DNA from: CAZAMT01 sp964486145 | GTDB taxonomy: Bacteria; Bacteroidota; Bacteroidia; Bacteroidales; JAAAOM01 | Length of the DNA: 29,462 bases | Reading direction: 5' to 3' | Assembly (NCBI GenBank): GCA_964486145.1 | Contig: CAZAMT010000020.1 | Coordinates: 1 to 29,462 of the forward strand | Part shown: positions 7,852 to 16,974 of the stretch, in pieces | Layout: the number at the start of each line of letters is the position of its first letter | Position numbering within the stretch: position 1 is the stretch's first letter | Notes under the pieces: model-generated | Told to the model about the DNA's origin: nothing | Database searches by the model: none | The model's input: only the letters and a program-made list of their open reading frames with translations | Made by a program: the position numbers and the translations under genes

Positions 7852-9069
7852 ATGAAAAGACAAAGCATTCATTTTCAAAATAGTAACAATCAATCGCTGT
7901 CAGCTATCCTTGAAATGCCCATCGACAAAAAACCACTAACATATGCCATTTTTGCCCATTGCTTTACATGTAATAAAAATCTACACGCTGTAGTAAATAT
8001 TACCCATGCATTAACATCAAGAGGCATTGCAGTTTTGCGCTTTGATTTTACCGGATTGGGAGAAAGTGAAGGAGAATTTTCAGAAACCAATTTCTCTTCA
8101 AACGTAAGTGATTTAGTTTCTGCAGCAACATTTTTAGAAGATAATTATGAATCTCCAACGTTACTTATTGGTCATTCGTTGGGCGGAGCAGCTGTTATTT
8201 ATGCAGCAAATCAATTAAATAAAATAAAAGCAGTTGCCACCATTGCTGCTCCTTCTGATCCCGAACATGTTGCAAAACTTATTAAAGAAGGACAGGAAGA
8301 AATTGAAAAAAACGGTGAAGCAACAGTAAATATTGGCGGTAGACCTTTCAAGATAAAAAAACAATTTCTTGATGACTTAAAGGATAAAGGTCCTGAGGAA
8401 ATCATCCGAAACCTGAAAAAACCGATATTAATATTACATTCACCCCTCGATAAAATTGTAAGCATTGATAATGCCGCCGGGATTTTCCAGGCTGCTTTTC
8501 ATCCAAAGAGCTTTATTTCACTTGATGATGCTGATCATTTGCTATCAAACAAGCAAGACTCCCGGTATGCTGGTGATGTTATTGCTACGTGGATGAGTCG
8601 ATTCATGGATATTATGGAACCCAAAGAACTTCAAACAGATAAGCAGATGGTAGCTCGTATCAGTGCAGATAACTTAACAGTAGATATCCAGGCAGGTAAA
8701 CACCGTATAACAGCAGATGAACCAGAAAATGTCGGGGGAAAAAATTTCGGTCCAACCCCATATGAACTTTTAAATGCTTCATTAGGTTCCTGTACTGCAA
8801 TGACTTTGAAAATGTATGCTGACAGAAAAAAATGGCCACTAAAAGAGGTTTTAGTGCATATCGAACATGAACGGGTGCATAGAAGCGATTGTGATAATTG
8901 TGAGGAATCAGAAGGAAACCGTATCAGTGTTTTTAAACGAAGTATTGAGATAATCGGAGATCTGAATATGGAACAGAAGGAACGAATGATTGAAATTGCC
9001 AACAAATGTCCGGTGCACAAAACGTTAACCAACGAAATTGAAATCAAAACAGAACTTGCAGGCGCATAG
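7852..9069 (+). CDS. Alpha/beta hydrolase fused to OsmC-family protein
   Basis: Two enzymes are joined in one 405-residue chain. Residues 1 to about 255 form an alpha/beta hydrolase with the nucleophile elbow GHSLGG (Ser109), an acid at Asp200 in HSPLDK and His229 in DDADHLL, so the triad is complete. Residues about 265-405 form an OsmC/Ohr-type domain with the two redox cysteines Cys314 (LGSCTAMT) and Cys386 (NKCPVHKT), which in OsmC proteins reduce organic hydroperoxides. An extra CDNC pair (347-350) lies between them. There is no signal peptide, so it is cytoplasmic. This fusion is known in several phyla; a role in detoxifying lipid or organic peroxides is an inference. The ATG at 7852 is preferred to an upstream TTG at 7825, because hydrolases of this group begin close to KRQSIHF. 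Confidence 0.92.
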   Translation: MKRQSIHFQNSNNQSLSAILEMPIDKKPLTYAIFAHCFTCNKNLHAVVNITHALTSRGIAVLRFDFTGLGESEGEFSETNFSSNVSDLVSAATFLEDNYESPTLLIGHSLGGAAVIYAANQLNKIKAVATIAAPSDPEHVAKLIKEGQEEIEKNGEATVNIGGRPFKIKKQFLDDLKDKGPEEIIRNLKKPILILHSPLDKIVSIDNAAGIFQAAFHPKSFISLDDADHLLSNKQDSRYAGDVIATWMSRFMDIMEPKELQTDKQMVARISADNLTVDIQAGKHRITADEPENVGGKNFGPTPYELLNASLGSCTAMTLKMYADRKKWPLKEVLVHIEHERVHRSDCDNCEESEGNRISVFKRSIEIIGDLNMEQKERMIEIANKCPVHKTLTNEIEIKTELAGA

Positions 9070-9107
9070 TTTTTCCGTTTATTTCTTTCTACTCATTTAA
9101 AAACATC

Positions 9108-9115
9108 TATTTTTG
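9108..9115 (+). promoter_or_regulatory. Possible promoter -7 box for the EamA transporter gene
   Basis: TATTTTTG fits TAnnTTTG and lies 20 bases before the TTG start at 9136, just after the stop of the hydrolase-OsmC gene. No TTG is seen about 20 bases upstream. The gap of 66 bases between the genes is consistent with a separate promoter but does not prove one. Confidence 0.35.
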
Positions 9116-9135
9116 TGCCTTAAAAATAGAAGGCC

Positions 9136-10026
9136 TTGATTACCAAACCTGAAAACCAGTATAAACCATATGCAGCCCTCATTACCGGTCTGTTGTTCAT
9201 GTCAAATGCAGCCATACTAATCAAATCGTCTGAAGCACCGGGAGTTGTAACTACTTTTTACCGGATGACCATGGGATCTGCAATTTTACTGGTACCTTTT
9301 ATTTTTCATGTCATTATTCGTAAAAAACATATTTCACTCAAAGGAACCATGCTCGCCATATCGGCCGGAATCTGCTTTGGCTTCGACATGGCCTTATGGT
9401 CAACCGGTGTAGTTGCCAGCAATGCTACCCTGCCTACGTTAATGGCCAATATGGCCCCTATTTGGGTTGGTATTGGTTCACTGGTTATTTTTAAGGAAAA
9501 ACATAAACCTGGATTCTGGTTGGGATTGTTACTAGCTGTGTCAGGTTTGCCGGTAATGTTTTTTCAGGATTTTTATTCCTCAGGTAATATCATCAAAGGA
9601 GCAATGCTTGGCCTGGGTGCTGGATTGTTTTATGGTGCATTTTATTTGTTCTCGCAAAGGGGACGAAAATTAATGGACACATTAACCTACCTGTTTATTA
9701 CGACCACTTCATCTTCATTTGTTCTTTTTATTTTAGTGCTTCTTTTCAACTACGATTTTACCGGATATCCGCTCAATACCTGGATAATATTTTTAGCCCT
9801 GGGATTGGGTGTACAAGTGATTGGTTGGTTTTTGATCAATTATTCACAAGGGTATCTTCCGGCATCCATCGTCTCACCGACACTTCTTGGCCAACCCGTG
9901 ATAACAGCCTTGATGGCCGCAATAATTCTGCATGAACATCTGACTGTTTTTCATTTGATTGGAGGAAGTATTGTAGTAGCAGGTATTTATGTGGTGAATT
10001 TAAGCAGAATAAAGAGCAGAAAGTAA
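9136..10026 (+). CDS. EamA/DMT-family transporter
   Basis: This 296-residue integral membrane protein has the two-repeat, ten-segment layout of the EamA branch of the drug/metabolite transporter superfamily. The first repeat runs from about 12 to 145 with the typical FYRM after the first segment, and the second from about 153 to 292, ending with HLIGGSIVVAGIYVVN, a standard last EamA helix. The family exports amino acids, nucleotides or other metabolites; the substrate cannot be predicted. The TTG start at 9136, preceded by AGAAGG at 9129-9134, keeps the first membrane segment whole; the next ATG at residue 22 would cut into it. It ends 106 bases before the convergent end of the large minus-strand operon. 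Confidence 0.9.
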   Translation: MITKPENQYKPYAALITGLLFMSNAAILIKSSEAPGVVTTFYRMTMGSAILLVPFIFHVIIRKKHISLKGTMLAISAGICFGFDMALWSTGVVASNATLPTLMANMAPIWVGIGSLVIFKEKHKPGFWLGLLLAVSGLPVMFFQDFYSSGNIIKGAMLGLGAGLFYGAFYLFSQRGRKLMDTLTYLFITTTSSSFVLFILVLLFNYDFTGYPLNTWIIFLALGLGVQVIGWFLINYSQGYLPASIVSPTLLGQPVITALMAAIILHEHLTVFHLIGGSIVVAGIYVVNLSRIKSRK

Positions 10027-10132
10027 ATCAGATATTACTTGTTTGAACCGAAAAAAAAACAAATAAATATGTAAATATCATCAAATGCAGGTTTTAATTA
10101 CATATGAAAACAACATCAGCAAATGAACCGGG

Positions 10133-12004
10133 CTAACCCAATGAACCACCCTCACCCTTCTTTACTAAATCACGGATTTGGTCGAATTGCAGGCCGCTGT
10201 TGCCCTCACCATGCCCTGTGCGCTTTTTCCAGCCCAGCCAGACATATACTTTTCCGTCTTTACCACGTGCGCGCTGATAGGTTTTAAAAAGCTGTGTTCC
10301 GCTTCGGGGTACTTCAATTTCATTGATATAGTAAGGTGTGGTCGTGTCGCCCTTAATTCCATGGCGCAGTAAACTGGTACGCGGTTGTACGGGTTTTGGA
10401 TTGGTTTCACGTTCCGACAAAATTCGGAGCATAGCTGCACGTTGCAGTTTGATCTGCCGCTCTAACGGATTGTCGGTGGCTTTTACCGGAATTAATGGTA
10501 TCCAGTTTTCAGGAACGGTATTCATTAGTTCATAGCGGATCAATGCATCGGTTTCCAAAGGTTCCGGCAATGCTGTTTCATCAAGCAGGCTTTTTAAATA
10601 ATTTCTAAATTCCGTAGCTGCCTCATCACCAGGTTTTGGATATCCATTCGATAAATGGATAACTCGTTCGATGCCCCAAACCATGTTGGCCATTTCATCC
10701 CGAATCAGGTTGATGTGTTCTACGGGCTTGCTTTCCATGCTTTTTCCAAGTGCCGGAGCCAGAAAAATGCTGGTGTCGACTCTTGCCTGTGCAAGTAATT
10801 CACCGCGCTTGTTTTGATTATACATTCCCCAACGCTGCCAGTTATTATCTATTCCATCGCCCGCTGGTTCAATCCAATACCGGTCACCAAAAACATCGGT
10901 TACGGCCATTCCCTCAATGGTAGCGATCGTACCAACAGGCAAATCAAAAGGAATTAAGAACCAGTCATTGCTGTACACAAGGCCAAACTCCAGAAATGCC
11001 AGCTTACCTAATTCCGTTGTATGGGCATCAATTCCTGAAAAATTTGTTCGGCCTTCCTCAAACTGCCACCAGCGTGGATTGGGCATGCCATTGAAATCAA
11101 TGGGCCCCGGAATCGTGATACGCGATAAGCTGCCCTGCACGTCTTCTGTTGATCCGATATCCGGCAGGCTGCGTCGGTTGGGGTCGATGTCAAGCGAATA
11201 CCAATCCAGATGCCCTCGATAGTACTGGTCAGCAATTAACACTTTTTCTCCACTACCTTCGGGTGCTGATGCCGCAAACTGATATTCCAGTTGCTCGGGA
11301 TTCCAGAAGGTTTCATCATCTTCCTTTTGAAAATACAGGTCGTTGAACCACGAGACTAACTGTTTACCCAGTTTATTTACAATTTCTTTCTCCGCTGGAT
11401 TGGTTAGTGATGTGTCATCAGCCGGATTGTTTCCCTCCAGCAGAAAATCCATCAATTTACCGCCATCCAGGGCACGCCCTGCAACACCCATTGTTACTTG
11501 CAATACCTCCTTGTGGGCAAATATGGCTGCATTTTCCTCGTTACGTTCAGGAACCTGGAAGGGAAATTTTTCTTTAAATTCACTTATGGTGGCTGTGATG
11601 CCCGGAATAGCCTGTTTATGGAGCAATTTTATCCAGTATCGGCCGATTTGCTGTCGTATGGGCAACGAATAACTGATTTGTTGATTTTCGATGCGTGTCT
11701 CTAAAGGTTGGTTCGAATCGAAAGGAAACACATGATTTCCGTCCCGGGAACTTAACTTGGTTACTTGTGTTGTTTTTGCCTTTATTTTAGCTTCCACAGG
11801 AGAACCGGCATCATCGGCTTTGTATTCACCTACCTGCCATTGTCGGCACAGAAACCAATACGGGTCGCGCACTTCTGCACCTAAAGCTCTTTGAAAATTA
11901 TCTTTTCGCGGCCTCCCTTCAAACCGGTTCCACACAACGATGGCAGGAACCTGGATTTTGCCTGCTAATATCGATGGTAATTGTTCAATGTTAAAATCAG
12001 CCAT
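10133..12004 (-). CDS. Uncharacterised 623-residue protein of the giant-protein operon
   Basis: I know no function for this protein. It is soluble by appearance, with no signal peptide or membrane segment. The N-terminus holds the most striking block: VVWNRFEGRPR (23-33) and LGAEVRDPYWFLCRQWQVGE (41-60), followed by DDAGSPVEAKI. Toward the C-terminus are PRTSLLRHGIKG, EVPRSGTQLF and GKDGKVYVWLGWKKRTGHG, then SGLQFDQI. From memory, similar phrases occur in unannotated proteins of actinobacteria and myxobacteria; I could not check this. It is the last gene of the operon. Its ATG lies inside the end of the preceding gene (overlap ATGGCTGA), so translation is probably coupled. The product ends glycine-rich. 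Confidence 0.85.
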   Translation of the reverse strand: MADFNIEQLPSILAGKIQVPAIVVWNRFEGRPRKDNFQRALGAEVRDPYWFLCRQWQVGEYKADDAGSPVEAKIKAKTTQVTKLSSRDGNHVFPFDSNQPLETRIENQQISYSLPIRQQIGRYWIKLLHKQAIPGITATISEFKEKFPFQVPERNEENAAIFAHKEVLQVTMGVAGRALDGGKLMDFLLEGNNPADDTSLTNPAEKEIVNKLGKQLVSWFNDLYFQKEDDETFWNPEQLEYQFAASAPEGSGEKVLIADQYYRGHLDWYSLDIDPNRRSLPDIGSTEDVQGSLSRITIPGPIDFNGMPNPRWWQFEEGRTNFSGIDAHTTELGKLAFLEFGLVYSNDWFLIPFDLPVGTIATIEGMAVTDVFGDRYWIEPAGDGIDNNWQRWGMYNQNKRGELLAQARVDTSIFLAPALGKSMESKPVEHINLIRDEMANMVWGIERVIHLSNGYPKPGDEAATEFRNYLKSLLDETALPEPLETDALIRYELMNTVPENWIPLIPVKATDNPLERQIKLQRAAMLRILSERETNPKPVQPRTSLLRHGIKGDTTTPYYINEIEVPRSGTQLFKTYQRARGKDGKVYVWLGWKKRTGHGEGNSGLQFDQIRDLVKKGEGGSLG

Positions 12005-15000
12005 GGGTATCTACAATTTGAGTGTTTACATTTACGGCAAAATTTGTCGATGCGGTAATCAAATACCTGGTAACTGCCACCATGATGGATGGCAATAATT
12101 GCGAATATTTTGATTTTGCAATTAAATCGGGATCCACAGCACGGAGCTTAGCCATTTCAAAAGCCTGTACCACTGATTCTTCCAAATCTTCATATTTCCA
12201 GTTGCCGTTAAAAACCGGACTATAAGCTAACAAAACTGTTTGTGGAGGCTCAGAATTTGGTTGATCAAAATGAAATGCGAGACCGGCCGTTTCCATATCA
12301 GTGGGAATGATTTCTGTCCATTCATCCATCATCAAACCCGATTGCATCTCGCCGGCATCAAAGGAGTGCGTGTAAATAGCCGTGTACAGCATCTTATCAC
12401 CATCGGGCACATAATCTTCAGGAAGCTTACCACCCAGCCATGTATCATTTTCAAGATAAGGTAATTGCACCGGAACGAGGTCTGAAACTTTCTTACCAAA
12501 GTTTTCGACCATCATGATGGTATTTTCAAGACTTTCTATTTTTGGTCTCACCCTGGCCAGGCCATGCATCCATGTGTCCATAGGAAACGGATCATCATAC
12601 GTGGATAAAACCTGTGTATGTTGGCTGTGAGAGTTTCCAAATTCTGTTTTATTATAAACTGCTACATTGGGTAGAACAGTGAAATCAGTACCCAATAACG
12701 CCTGAATAGCGCTTGTTAATGACTGAACCTTTGATTTTGCATCGGTTGCAGAAGTGAAGGAATTGTAATGCATATTGAATTCTTCAGCCATTTCTTCTGC
12801 TCTAATGCTGTAAGTTTTTGCCAGAGCCAGCAATTGTTCTTTCAATACCTGGTCTGTTTCATTTCCTGGATATTCGGGAAATGCACGTTGTACATTGAAC
12901 CGGTTCATTTCAAACATAAGTGGCTTGATTTCCCCGGAAACGTTTGGATAAAGTGAAACATCACCTGCATTCGCCTCAAGCTCTGATAATTTTGCATCAA
13001 AATTTGTTTTTATGGGATCAAAAAACGCTTTCATTTGTGTGGCACGATGTTCCAGTTCGTCTACATCATACTGACTGAAATCATCAGGTAGTTCCTGTCC
13101 TTCGGAAGCAGGCATTAGATCATCGGTTTTTAAAGGCCGGCCTGAAATTACAATGTCCCTCAAACTTTTAAGCAACGGAAGTAATTCAAAAAAACTTACC
13201 TCAGCAAGTGTATCGCTTTCCTTTTTCATCATGTATTGAATCGCAACTTCATCGTCTGCAGTCAGGCCCTCACTCGTTTGAACGAAGCTGGCGATCCGGG
13301 CATCCAGTTCACTCATATCACCTTCAGCCCCTGTTCCAATGAAATACAGCAAGTCGATGAATTGCACGCTGAGATCCTGAAAACGCACCTTTACTTCATT
13401 GTCATTGCCCGATTTTTTATAAGCCACATGCGTGAAAATATCTCCCGGGGATGGCAGTATCTCCGACAGCCACTTATTGATGGCAGGTTCTGCCTGAGCC
13501 CGCGGGGTGAATGCCAAAGAAGGGATTGGATTCCAAAGTCCTGCATTAAAACGCTCATTTTTAGGAATGGCTTGAAAATGAATACCTACCCGATGGGTAA
13601 GTGCATAGCCTGTTCGCGGTGTTTTGCGAATTTCAGGAAAAGGCACACTCTTACCTTCACCTATAAAATCAAGCGCACCGCCTGCCCGGTCGTAATTACC
13701 CTGAACAGCACTGTAGACACTATCGGACATAACTACATCATGAACGGCGTCCATGGCATCACGTAAACGTTCCAGTTCAGTTGAAAGAGCTGATTGTTCG
13801 GCTGAATTTGCACCTGAAAAAGCATCGATGGCAAAAGGAAAACCGTCGGATTTATGTTCACGATAATGTTCAATAAGTTCATATCCGTTTACCACATTAC
13901 GTGCTTCAATAGCTTCAATGCTTTCGCTTGTATCCACCTCGGTCAGCCGGTTGGAGTAAAGCGGAAATTGTTTTCGCAACGGATAAATGAATTTGTCGAG
14001 TATATTTTCCATGCTGCGCCGGTCATGCAAGCCTCGTTCAAATTGATATCCCAATAACGATTCAAGCGACTGACCGTTGTTTATTCCCTCAATGTATGAC
14101 AATGCGGTGCGCACCCGTTCGGATGAGAAATTCACCTTAAATGTATCCGGATTATCCTTATCACTATTGCGCAAATACGAACTTCTCAGCACAGCCGCTG
14201 TCACTCCGTGTGTCAACGAAGGGGCAAAGATATGCCCACCATTGTCAGGATCCTTGAATAGCGGCTTATCATCTTCAAATTCGGGCAATGGAGGGGCAAT
14301 TTCTTTTAGATCTTGTTTTTCGGGTTTCAAATCCTGCAACCATCCGTACGCACCAATATACAATCCTTTTTGCACCTGGATTTCATCTTCCTCCCTCACC
14401 TGTCGTTTCACAGTCATCAAATAATTGACCAAACCCATTTTCCAGGCATCCAGCCGGTAACTGCATAAATCGATGGTTTCGGCAAACAGCCGCTCCAGTT
14501 TGGCTGTGGGAAGCTCTGCAAGTTTATCAAGGGCCTCTACATGATCTTTCAGTGAGAATGTTTCCGGATGCAACGTGAGGTTTGCCCGGACACTTAAAAA
14601 ATCCTCCAACCGTTGGCCAGGAGAAGTAATGCCGCTAAGCGGATGAATGAGTTGTCCAAATTTTCCCTGGTTAAAGCTTTGATCATCAATATATAAAAAT
14701 TCCTGGTCCTTGTACGTTTCCCTCACAATATCCTGTTTGATCGCCAACCAATGGCCTGCTTCAGCATCGTGCAACATCAAGCTATGGCGGAGCATGAGGT
14801 ATAACAACGCTGATGGTTTCTCCACCCCTTCACCAAAATCCTGTTTGCGAATTGGATCCATTTCATTTTCTGCTAACCAGTGAATGTAATTTTTACCCGG
14901 CGTAAACTCTTCAATGGTGTCCGTTTCCGATGGCGTATGGCGGTCGATCACGTTTTTAACGTCACTTAGTTTGATGGCCTTTTTATAAAAGATTTTTTCA

Positions 15001-16925
15001 AAAATCGGTGGGATTGTTTCTTCTTTTTTGTAGCCCAGCGATTCAAGTACCCGTAAACCCTTTTTCAGGATAAACTCCCATAATTTTACCGAAGCAGCAT
15101 TTAACTGCTTCATGTTTAATAAATTGACCACATAATTTACCCCCGGGGCAAATCGGTCATGATACTCAACGGAAGAGGCATGCAAGCTTAAAATATTTAG
15201 CAGATGCTGGTATCCATCCCCTGTTTTTCCTACAAAACTAACTTCACCGGACATTTCCCTCCAATCATTCTCCATTTTGTTCAGAACATTGTGCAGGCGG
15301 TTTAAATACAAGTGAAATTCGCGGTTGTAGGAAGAAATATGCATGGGAGCAGCGTGCGTCAACGGAAAGTCCCTTTCAACCGGGAAGAAAAGGTTCTTAT
15401 AATTTGTAACCGGCAACATTCCATAGGGTTGATCACCAACCCTTACCGACGGAATAACGCCCCGACCACTGATATATTTATCGAAAAATGCCCTTGTATG
15501 TTTAATGTCCTGGTCTGAAAACACTCCATCGAGCATTTCACCCATAAAATAACCCAGGGTAGCGTTCCACAATGCACGGTTCATGTATGAAGTCTCGATT
15601 ATATCCGTATTGTTGCTAAACTGGATATGGTAAAAACGCTCACGATCAATACCAAGAGCATCGGCAAGAATTTCTCCATCTTTCTGGTTATAAAAGTGCG
15701 TGGATATATCATCTGAAATTAGCGGCGCTTTGCGCTCCGTATCAAAGGAAAGCTGTTCGTCCTGCTCAAACCTTGAAAATCCGGCTGTTTTATCTTCGGT
15801 ATTGTTGGTTGCTGTTCCATTTGGAATGAGACTAATGCCTTCATCTGAAAAATGATGGGTATCGATGAGGTTTTCCAGGCGATCCCGGGCATCGTTTTCA
15901 TCGGAAGAGAGTTTGAATCCAAGAACCAGTAAATTATCAAAACCTTCGTTATATTGTTGTTGTGACAGGCTGATTTTAATTCCCATTCCGTTTTGAACCG
16001 CTTTTTCAAAATCCACCATCCACTCCATCTCAGGGTCTACCTTCAAATTACCATCCACATCTCCAAATGAATCGGTAAAATCGCCTTCTACATCTCCTTC
16101 AGAGACGCCATTTACGGGATCCGGACCGGTAATCAACGGATCGGGAATGCGGTTGCCTGTCTTTTCAACAGTATCTTTGCCCTGTTTGAATAATTTTACC
16201 ATGAACCGGTCAGGCATTATCCGGCTTTCGGGAGCTTTCGACCAGGCATCCACTTTTGATTCGCGATCATAGAAAAATTCAACGTCTTCCACCGATACCT
16301 CACCTGTGCCTTGTATTTCGTAGCTGTCGGTTTCTTTTACAATCCAGGCTGCGCGCTCCGGTCCATATGCCCGTGCCAGCGTTCTCCACGGACCAATGAA
16401 TTCTTCCACTTTATTCCTGGGATCTTCAGATAATTTTATGTTTTCCAGCCAATATGTTTTCCCGGCGGCAAGTTCATCCCCGGTTAACTCCTCCTCATGC
16501 GTATCGATCGCGATGTCATCAGGATAAATCCGCACCCAAAGCTGATGCAAAAAACCCACATCTTGTTCTATCTTTTTAAATCGTATTTCCGTTCGAACCG
16601 GAAATAAAACCACCGGAAAATCACTGTTTAACTCTCCAAAATTCTCCTTTATTTGCTCCGGAGTGGTGATAACCTCAGTCAGGGGAATGAGATCATTCTG
16701 CAAACCTTGTATGGTCCTCTCAATCTGCTTATGATCTTGCTGAATTGCTTTGATTTGTTCTTCAGTAGAAACAATCAGATTCTGGTTCTTCTGCCTTTTT
16801 GCCTCGATTAGTTTCTCCTGGTTTTTACGAATGGAAATTCTTGTATTTTGCAGTTGTTCTCGTTTCTTATCCCTGCTTTTCCTGAGATTTATGATTTGTG
16901 CCCTGTTGTCGGTAAACTGACTCAT
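11997..16925 (-). CDS. Uncharacterised 1642-residue giant with N-terminal coiled coil
   Basis: This is the largest protein of the operon and no known domain is evident. Residues about 10-80 are rich in Lys, Arg, Glu and Gln with heptad-like spacing, so a coiled coil is likely. A motif block follows: FPVVLFPVRTEIRF (103-116), LWVRIYPDDIAIDTHEEELT (129-148), GPWRTLARAYGPERAAW (178-194), LIPNGTATNNTED (366-378), NRALWNATLGYF (449-460) and RGVIPSVRVGDQPYGMLPVT (488-507). These are compact aromatic, proline and glycine-rich patterns typical of conserved cores. There is no signal peptide and no clear membrane segment. The C-terminal third is mostly helical and acidic, then ends with a hydrophobic VAVTRYLITASTNFAVNVNT. 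It lies 49 bases after the 1043-residue gene and overlaps the next by eight. The role is unknown; a scaffold is only a guess from size. Confidence 0.87.
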   Translation of the reverse strand: MSQFTDNRAQIINLRKSRDKKREQLQNTRISIRKNQEKLIEAKRQKNQNLIVSTEEQIKAIQQDHKQIERTIQGLQNDLIPLTEVITTPEQIKENFGELNSDFPVVLFPVRTEIRFKKIEQDVGFLHQLWVRIYPDDIAIDTHEEELTGDELAAGKTYWLENIKLSEDPRNKVEEFIGPWRTLARAYGPERAAWIVKETDSYEIQGTGEVSVEDVEFFYDRESKVDAWSKAPESRIMPDRFMVKLFKQGKDTVEKTGNRIPDPLITGPDPVNGVSEGDVEGDFTDSFGDVDGNLKVDPEMEWMVDFEKAVQNGMGIKISLSQQQYNEGFDNLLVLGFKLSSDENDARDRLENLIDTHHFSDEGISLIPNGTATNNTEDKTAGFSRFEQDEQLSFDTERKAPLISDDISTHFYNQKDGEILADALGIDRERFYHIQFSNNTDIIETSYMNRALWNATLGYFMGEMLDGVFSDQDIKHTRAFFDKYISGRGVIPSVRVGDQPYGMLPVTNYKNLFFPVERDFPLTHAAPMHISSYNREFHLYLNRLHNVLNKMENDWREMSGEVSFVGKTGDGYQHLLNILSLHASSVEYHDRFAPGVNYVVNLLNMKQLNAASVKLWEFILKKGLRVLESLGYKKEETIPPIFEKIFYKKAIKLSDVKNVIDRHTPSETDTIEEFTPGKNYIHWLAENEMDPIRKQDFGEGVEKPSALLYLMLRHSLMLHDAEAGHWLAIKQDIVRETYKDQEFLYIDDQSFNQGKFGQLIHPLSGITSPGQRLEDFLSVRANLTLHPETFSLKDHVEALDKLAELPTAKLERLFAETIDLCSYRLDAWKMGLVNYLMTVKRQVREEDEIQVQKGLYIGAYGWLQDLKPEKQDLKEIAPPLPEFEDDKPLFKDPDNGGHIFAPSLTHGVTAAVLRSSYLRNSDKDNPDTFKVNFSSERVRTALSYIEGINNGQSLESLLGYQFERGLHDRRSMENILDKFIYPLRKQFPLYSNRLTEVDTSESIEAIEARNVVNGYELIEHYREHKSDGFPFAIDAFSGANSAEQSALSTELERLRDAMDAVHDVVMSDSVYSAVQGNYDRAGGALDFIGEGKSVPFPEIRKTPRTGYALTHRVGIHFQAIPKNERFNAGLWNPIPSLAFTPRAQAEPAINKWLSEILPSPGDIFTHVAYKKSGNDNEVKVRFQDLSVQFIDLLYFIGTGAEGDMSELDARIASFVQTSEGLTADDEVAIQYMMKKESDTLAEVSFFELLPLLKSLRDIVISGRPLKTDDLMPASEGQELPDDFSQYDVDELEHRATQMKAFFDPIKTNFDAKLSELEANAGDVSLYPNVSGEIKPLMFEMNRFNVQRAFPEYPGNETDQVLKEQLLALAKTYSIRAEEMAEEFNMHYNSFTSATDAKSKVQSLTSAIQALLGTDFTVLPNVAVYNKTEFGNSHSQHTQVLSTYDDPFPMDTWMHGLARVRPKIESLENTIMMVENFGKKVSDLVPVQLPYLENDTWLGGKLPEDYVPDGDKMLYTAIYTHSFDAGEMQSGLMMDEWTEIIPTDMETAGLAFHFDQPNSEPPQTVLLAYSPVFNGNWKYEDLEESVVQAFEMAKLRAVDPDLIAKSKYSQLLPSIMVAVTRYLITASTNFAVNVNTQIVDTHG

Positions 16926-16974
16926 ATACTATTATTTGTTTCAAAAATTCATTAATACAACTATTCCAATTGTT

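Noticed and set aside
7845..7852. TATTTTTA as promoter of the hydrolase-OsmC gene
   Set aside because: It does not match TAnnTTTG at the last base and overlaps the start codon, so transcription would begin inside the gene.
10027..10132. Bidirectional terminator between the convergent EamA gene and the giant-protein operon
   Set aside because: An A run is present but no stable stem precedes it on either strand.
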